From the NCBI GenBank assembly GCA_026874595.1, contig CM049315.1:136001-200000 (forward strand): 64,000 nt of DNA, read 5' to 3'. The position numbers were made by a program, and so were the translations under genes. The DNA is from Sipunculus nudus. Its lineage: Eukaryota; Annelida; Sipuncula; Golfingiida; Sipunculidae. Position 1 is the stretch's first letter; every line of letters starts with the position of its first letter. A model generated the notes under the pieces. The model was given only the letters and a program-made list of their open reading frames with translations. It was not told where the DNA came from and searched no databases. This document shows, in pieces, positions 61,001-64,000 of the stretch.

Positions 61001-61207
61001 AAATTGAGGTTTTACCTTAATTTCTCAAAGGAAGTCGCAAAGACCCAGTTTTTGGCTTGGCAAGAGATCTTGTGGACATCTTACATTATGCCGAATTTTG
61101 GATTCCTAGGTCTTTTGGTTTCAAAACGTGCCACATCTATGGACGGACGGACGAGGGACAATGGACCATGACTATAGCTCAGATGACTTATAAGTCAGCT
61201 CAGCTAA
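61001..61207 (+). mobile_element. Extra Helitron-like tail
   Basis: A second complete tail (ACGG run and hairpin, CTAA at 61204-61207) directly after the first, so 57785-61207 is one element's tail interrupted by, or duplicated after, another. Confidence 0.65.
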
Positions 61208-61219
61208 AAATGAATAAAA

Positions 61220-62212
61220 TGTGTTTCTATCATTTCCATGAGTGTTATAGTTATGGATGATGTACAAAAGATATTTGTATATTGTTAAGCCACATAATAT
61301 CATAGTATTATTATGTAAACAGATTAATATCAAGAATACTGTGCTCAGTGTTTATATATCTTTTTCTTATTGTATCAAAGCTGTGATCTGAACATCAGCT
61401 CTGTAATGATGTCACATGTTGATTATTATATGTCAGTGTAACTATGTTTCTCTGTGGTGTATGATGAAATTTCGAAATAACTATAAATGTGTAATAACTA
61501 AGTTGTTGTCAACCAAGTAATCAGTTACTCTTCACAGGTATTTGTTAACTCTAGAAGAAATTCTTTAAACATTAAAACTAGGTTAATTGACTTGGAGCGT
61601 CAATTTTATTAAGGAAGTGCAACTATCACTAGCGGATAGAATACCTAAATAAAGCTTTAGGAACCAAATTGTAAAAGCTTCAGATTAGTCCTTCATTTAT
61701 TCCACTTTGTTCATTAATGTAACTTGAATTATCATTCCTTGTTTTACAATCCAATTGTTTCACAGATTAAATGTTATTAATACAATTAGGTTTATAATTT
61801 GGAATGCCAGTCCAGTGCACAATTGTTCATGTAATATCAGGCATAAGAGTTAATTAGTATGTGTCTAACTCTCAAGGTGCCAGGGAAGTTGAATTGATTA
61901 ACAAACTGTCTGGCATTAATTAGATTGTGTATTCACCATTTGGCTTTGAAAGGTAATGAACTGAGATGTCTACCCTCATGTATTAATGTGTATGTGTTAT
62001 GTAATATGTGCCTTGTATGATATGCAATAGAAATGCTAATGTCAATTATGAATGTTGAACTTGTATATAAGGTGTACTGGTTACTTAACCAGACAGTCAG
62101 GAGTCAGTGTCAGGACTTCATCAGATACAAGTGATTTTAATAAACAAGTAAAATGCAACAGAGTTCTTGTGGATTCAATTAAACCACATGCAACACAGCA
62201 TCAGGAGGAACA
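61220..62212 (+). repeat. Solo LTR, ~993 bp
   Basis: Candidate ends TGTGTTTCTATC and GGAGGAACA, with AAAA on both sides (weak as a target duplication). TATATAAG at 62064-62071 and AATAAA near 62140 give promoter and polyadenylation signals. The end matches 53742-53874. Confidence 0.55.
62064..62071 (+). promoter_or_regulatory. TATA box of the LTR
   Basis: TATATAAG. The match to 53742-53874 starts 16 bp downstream. Confidence 0.6.
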
Positions 62213-64000
62213 AAAATCTACACAGCGATAATATAGCCACAGAGAGCTGAATATTCATGATTATAACATTGCCTGGAATGATGAATAACTTAAATCATAA
62301 ATCAATTTTTTTTTAAAAACTTTTAACAAAAATTTCTTGTCAATATTAACCAAAGATAACCTGAAATCTAAATGTCTAGTGGCATGATGTAATAGATGCT
62401 GATAAACTGGTGCCAGGCTAGATGTATCAGCATCACACAGCTAACATATATGGTAAAATGACTCAATTCAATCTCCATAATTCAGCCAAAAATCATTCAT
62501 GTGGAACCATTAATGACAATTATTATAAGAATTATTGTAGGGATTGCAACGCCATGAAAGATTAACGGCCTATTTACATAGAATACCCGGCTAACTGGCG
62601 ACATAAAATGCAATCATTAAAACGTCATGTATTTGGCTCGATGAAGTGTATATTGAATTTATTTATTGGAACGATAATTTATATGAGATGTTATCTTAAA
62701 ATAAATGCAGTTCATAATTTTTTATGGAACGTGTACAGAGCTCAAATAATTATTGCTTGCTTGTGATATCAATAAAATCAGAATTGTCCTTATTTCAAAG
62801 TGGTGTTACGTGGTCAGTCAATAAAATATGAGTTATTCATTTCATATGTTACATGTTTTCTTCCATAAAGAGCCTTTGGTTATTAAATTCAATGCTTCTT
62901 TACTCACAGGTGTATATGTTATCCTACACTGCCTATTAATTTAGTATTAAATCCAGTGATTCTTCACGGACTTGTATCGTACAATGCCTTTCATTTTAGT
63001 TAATAGATAGATAGAGCGAAATATAAATAGATAGATAGACAAACAGATAGATAGATTTCACATAGATTTATTGACTCCTTAAATAAATTTATGTATAAAT
63101 CACGTCTTCAAAGACCTTAACAGGAATGAGAAAACTGTACATCCCATATAATCACGTTTCAAAGGGAAACCACATAAGTGCATCTTCTGGTTAATTAACC
63201 AGTTACTGTGATTAGGCTTTGTTCCGCACCGATTGTCTAAGCCATTTTGTAACTGTTATAATAACAGCACGGTCGGTCTTTGATAAATATTATGTTGATT
63301 AACATGAACAACCAAATATTAAAGTTCCATGTGAAATAAAACACATGTATATTATATGATAATAATTTCATTTTTCAAACCATTTGTTTTTTTTTAAATG
63401 AAAATAGCATCTTTCTCCATTCTTTCTATCATATTTCTCTCAGGCATTATCTCTCTCTCTCTCTCTCTTTCTGTGTTCATGTATTTACCAAGTACGTATA
63501 TTAGCCACGTATTTAGCGGATAGCAATAAGTGAATATAAACTTTATCCAAAATACATACGACAACACAGACAAACATAAATGTGTATATTTAATTGCACA
63601 AAGCCTTTCATCTGCTTATTTTGATAAATAATAGAAGGGACCACGAGAGATAACTGTTCTGTTTACCTTATTTGTGGGGTTGTGTCTTATTGATTAATAA
63701 AACACCTATCAAAGGGTAATCGGCCTTTTTTTACTGCACTTATAAAATGCCGTACCATAATATTCATTATGAAACGCAACTTAATTATTCACACAATAAG
63801 TTAATTATAAAGCGACCTCTCTTCCCTTTGAAGTGTGGTGACCGTGTCAGAGGTGCAGGTTTCCCTGATGTGGTAAAGGGTTTCCAAACTGACTTTCTAC
63901 TCTTGTTTCTTGGAAATGTGCATAATTTTGGACTGACAATATGGCACACATAGATTATGTGATATATCGGAATAAAATATGAGAATTCTCCGAAAACCTA
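62213..64000. other. AT-rich sequence without recognised genes
   Basis: Contains GATA-type repeats (about 63004-63056) and a (CT)n run (about 63450-63467). The longest open frame (63747-63953, 68 codons) has no recognisable domain and is not called. Confidence 0.5.

Noticed and set aside
63747-63953. 68-codon open frame
   Set aside because: No recognisable motif and length expected by chance.

Overview
This is an AT-rich animal nuclear DNA window, most probably from a marine bivalve or a related mollusc. I infer that from the ACGG-rich tails and 3' hairpins of its many non-autonomous rolling-circle-like elements, which resemble the bivalve 'pearl'/Helitron-like type; the species call is low confidence. 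It has no bacterial gene architecture. Almost all of it is repeats nested inside repeats. The only host gene recognised is FRG1: three coding exons on the minus strand at 32505-33685.

Layout. 1-5814: three overlapping Helitron-like elements. 5824-6122: a tRNA-derived SINE relic and a 30-bp minisatellite. 6123-29831: one degenerate LTR retrotransposon on the minus strand, net length about 6.3 kb but spread over 23.7 kb. Its pol order is protease, integrase, reverse transcriptase, RNase H, and its capsid is SCAN-like, which points to the Gmr1-like Ty3/gypsy group. A 15.4-kb Helitron-like element (7183-22588) splits the RNase H, and another (27738-29762) splits the 5' LTR. Inside the 15.4-kb element sits a 10,038-bp foldback-type transposon (8657-18694) with a perfect 9-bp target duplication, arms made of 45-bp tandem repeats, and a core holding about 2.7 kb of degenerate ATCTT/ATCTA repeat. 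30092-31801: a second Helitron-like family with a different hairpin but the same geometry. 32505-33685: FRG1 exons, one with a GC donor splice site, with an (AT)n tract in one intron and a 27-bp minisatellite 16 bp from a splice acceptor. 34040-36506: another Helitron-like element. 37056-50138: a 56-bp satellite (about 165 copies) with higher-order repeats of 19, 24 and 10 monomers, interrupted by a solo LTR that itself carries a Helitron-like element. 50139-53115: two further tandem-unit elements. 53742-54841: LTR-derived leader sequence joined directly to a broken envelope-like open frame. 55139-61207: more Helitron-like copies. 61220-62212: a solo LTR matching the leader at 53742. 62213-64000: AT-rich sequence with simple repeats only.

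Relative ages can be read from the nesting: minisatellite, then Gmr1-like retroelement, then 15.4-kb Helitron-like element, then foldback element and further Helitron-like insertions. Several insertions have a recoverable empty site (RNase H reading frame, sister LTR, sister repeat copy). Each shows insertion between A and T with no target duplication, which is the main evidence for rolling-circle-like transposition. No intact transposase or Rep/helicase gene was found, so the mobile DNA here appears non-autonomous or dead.
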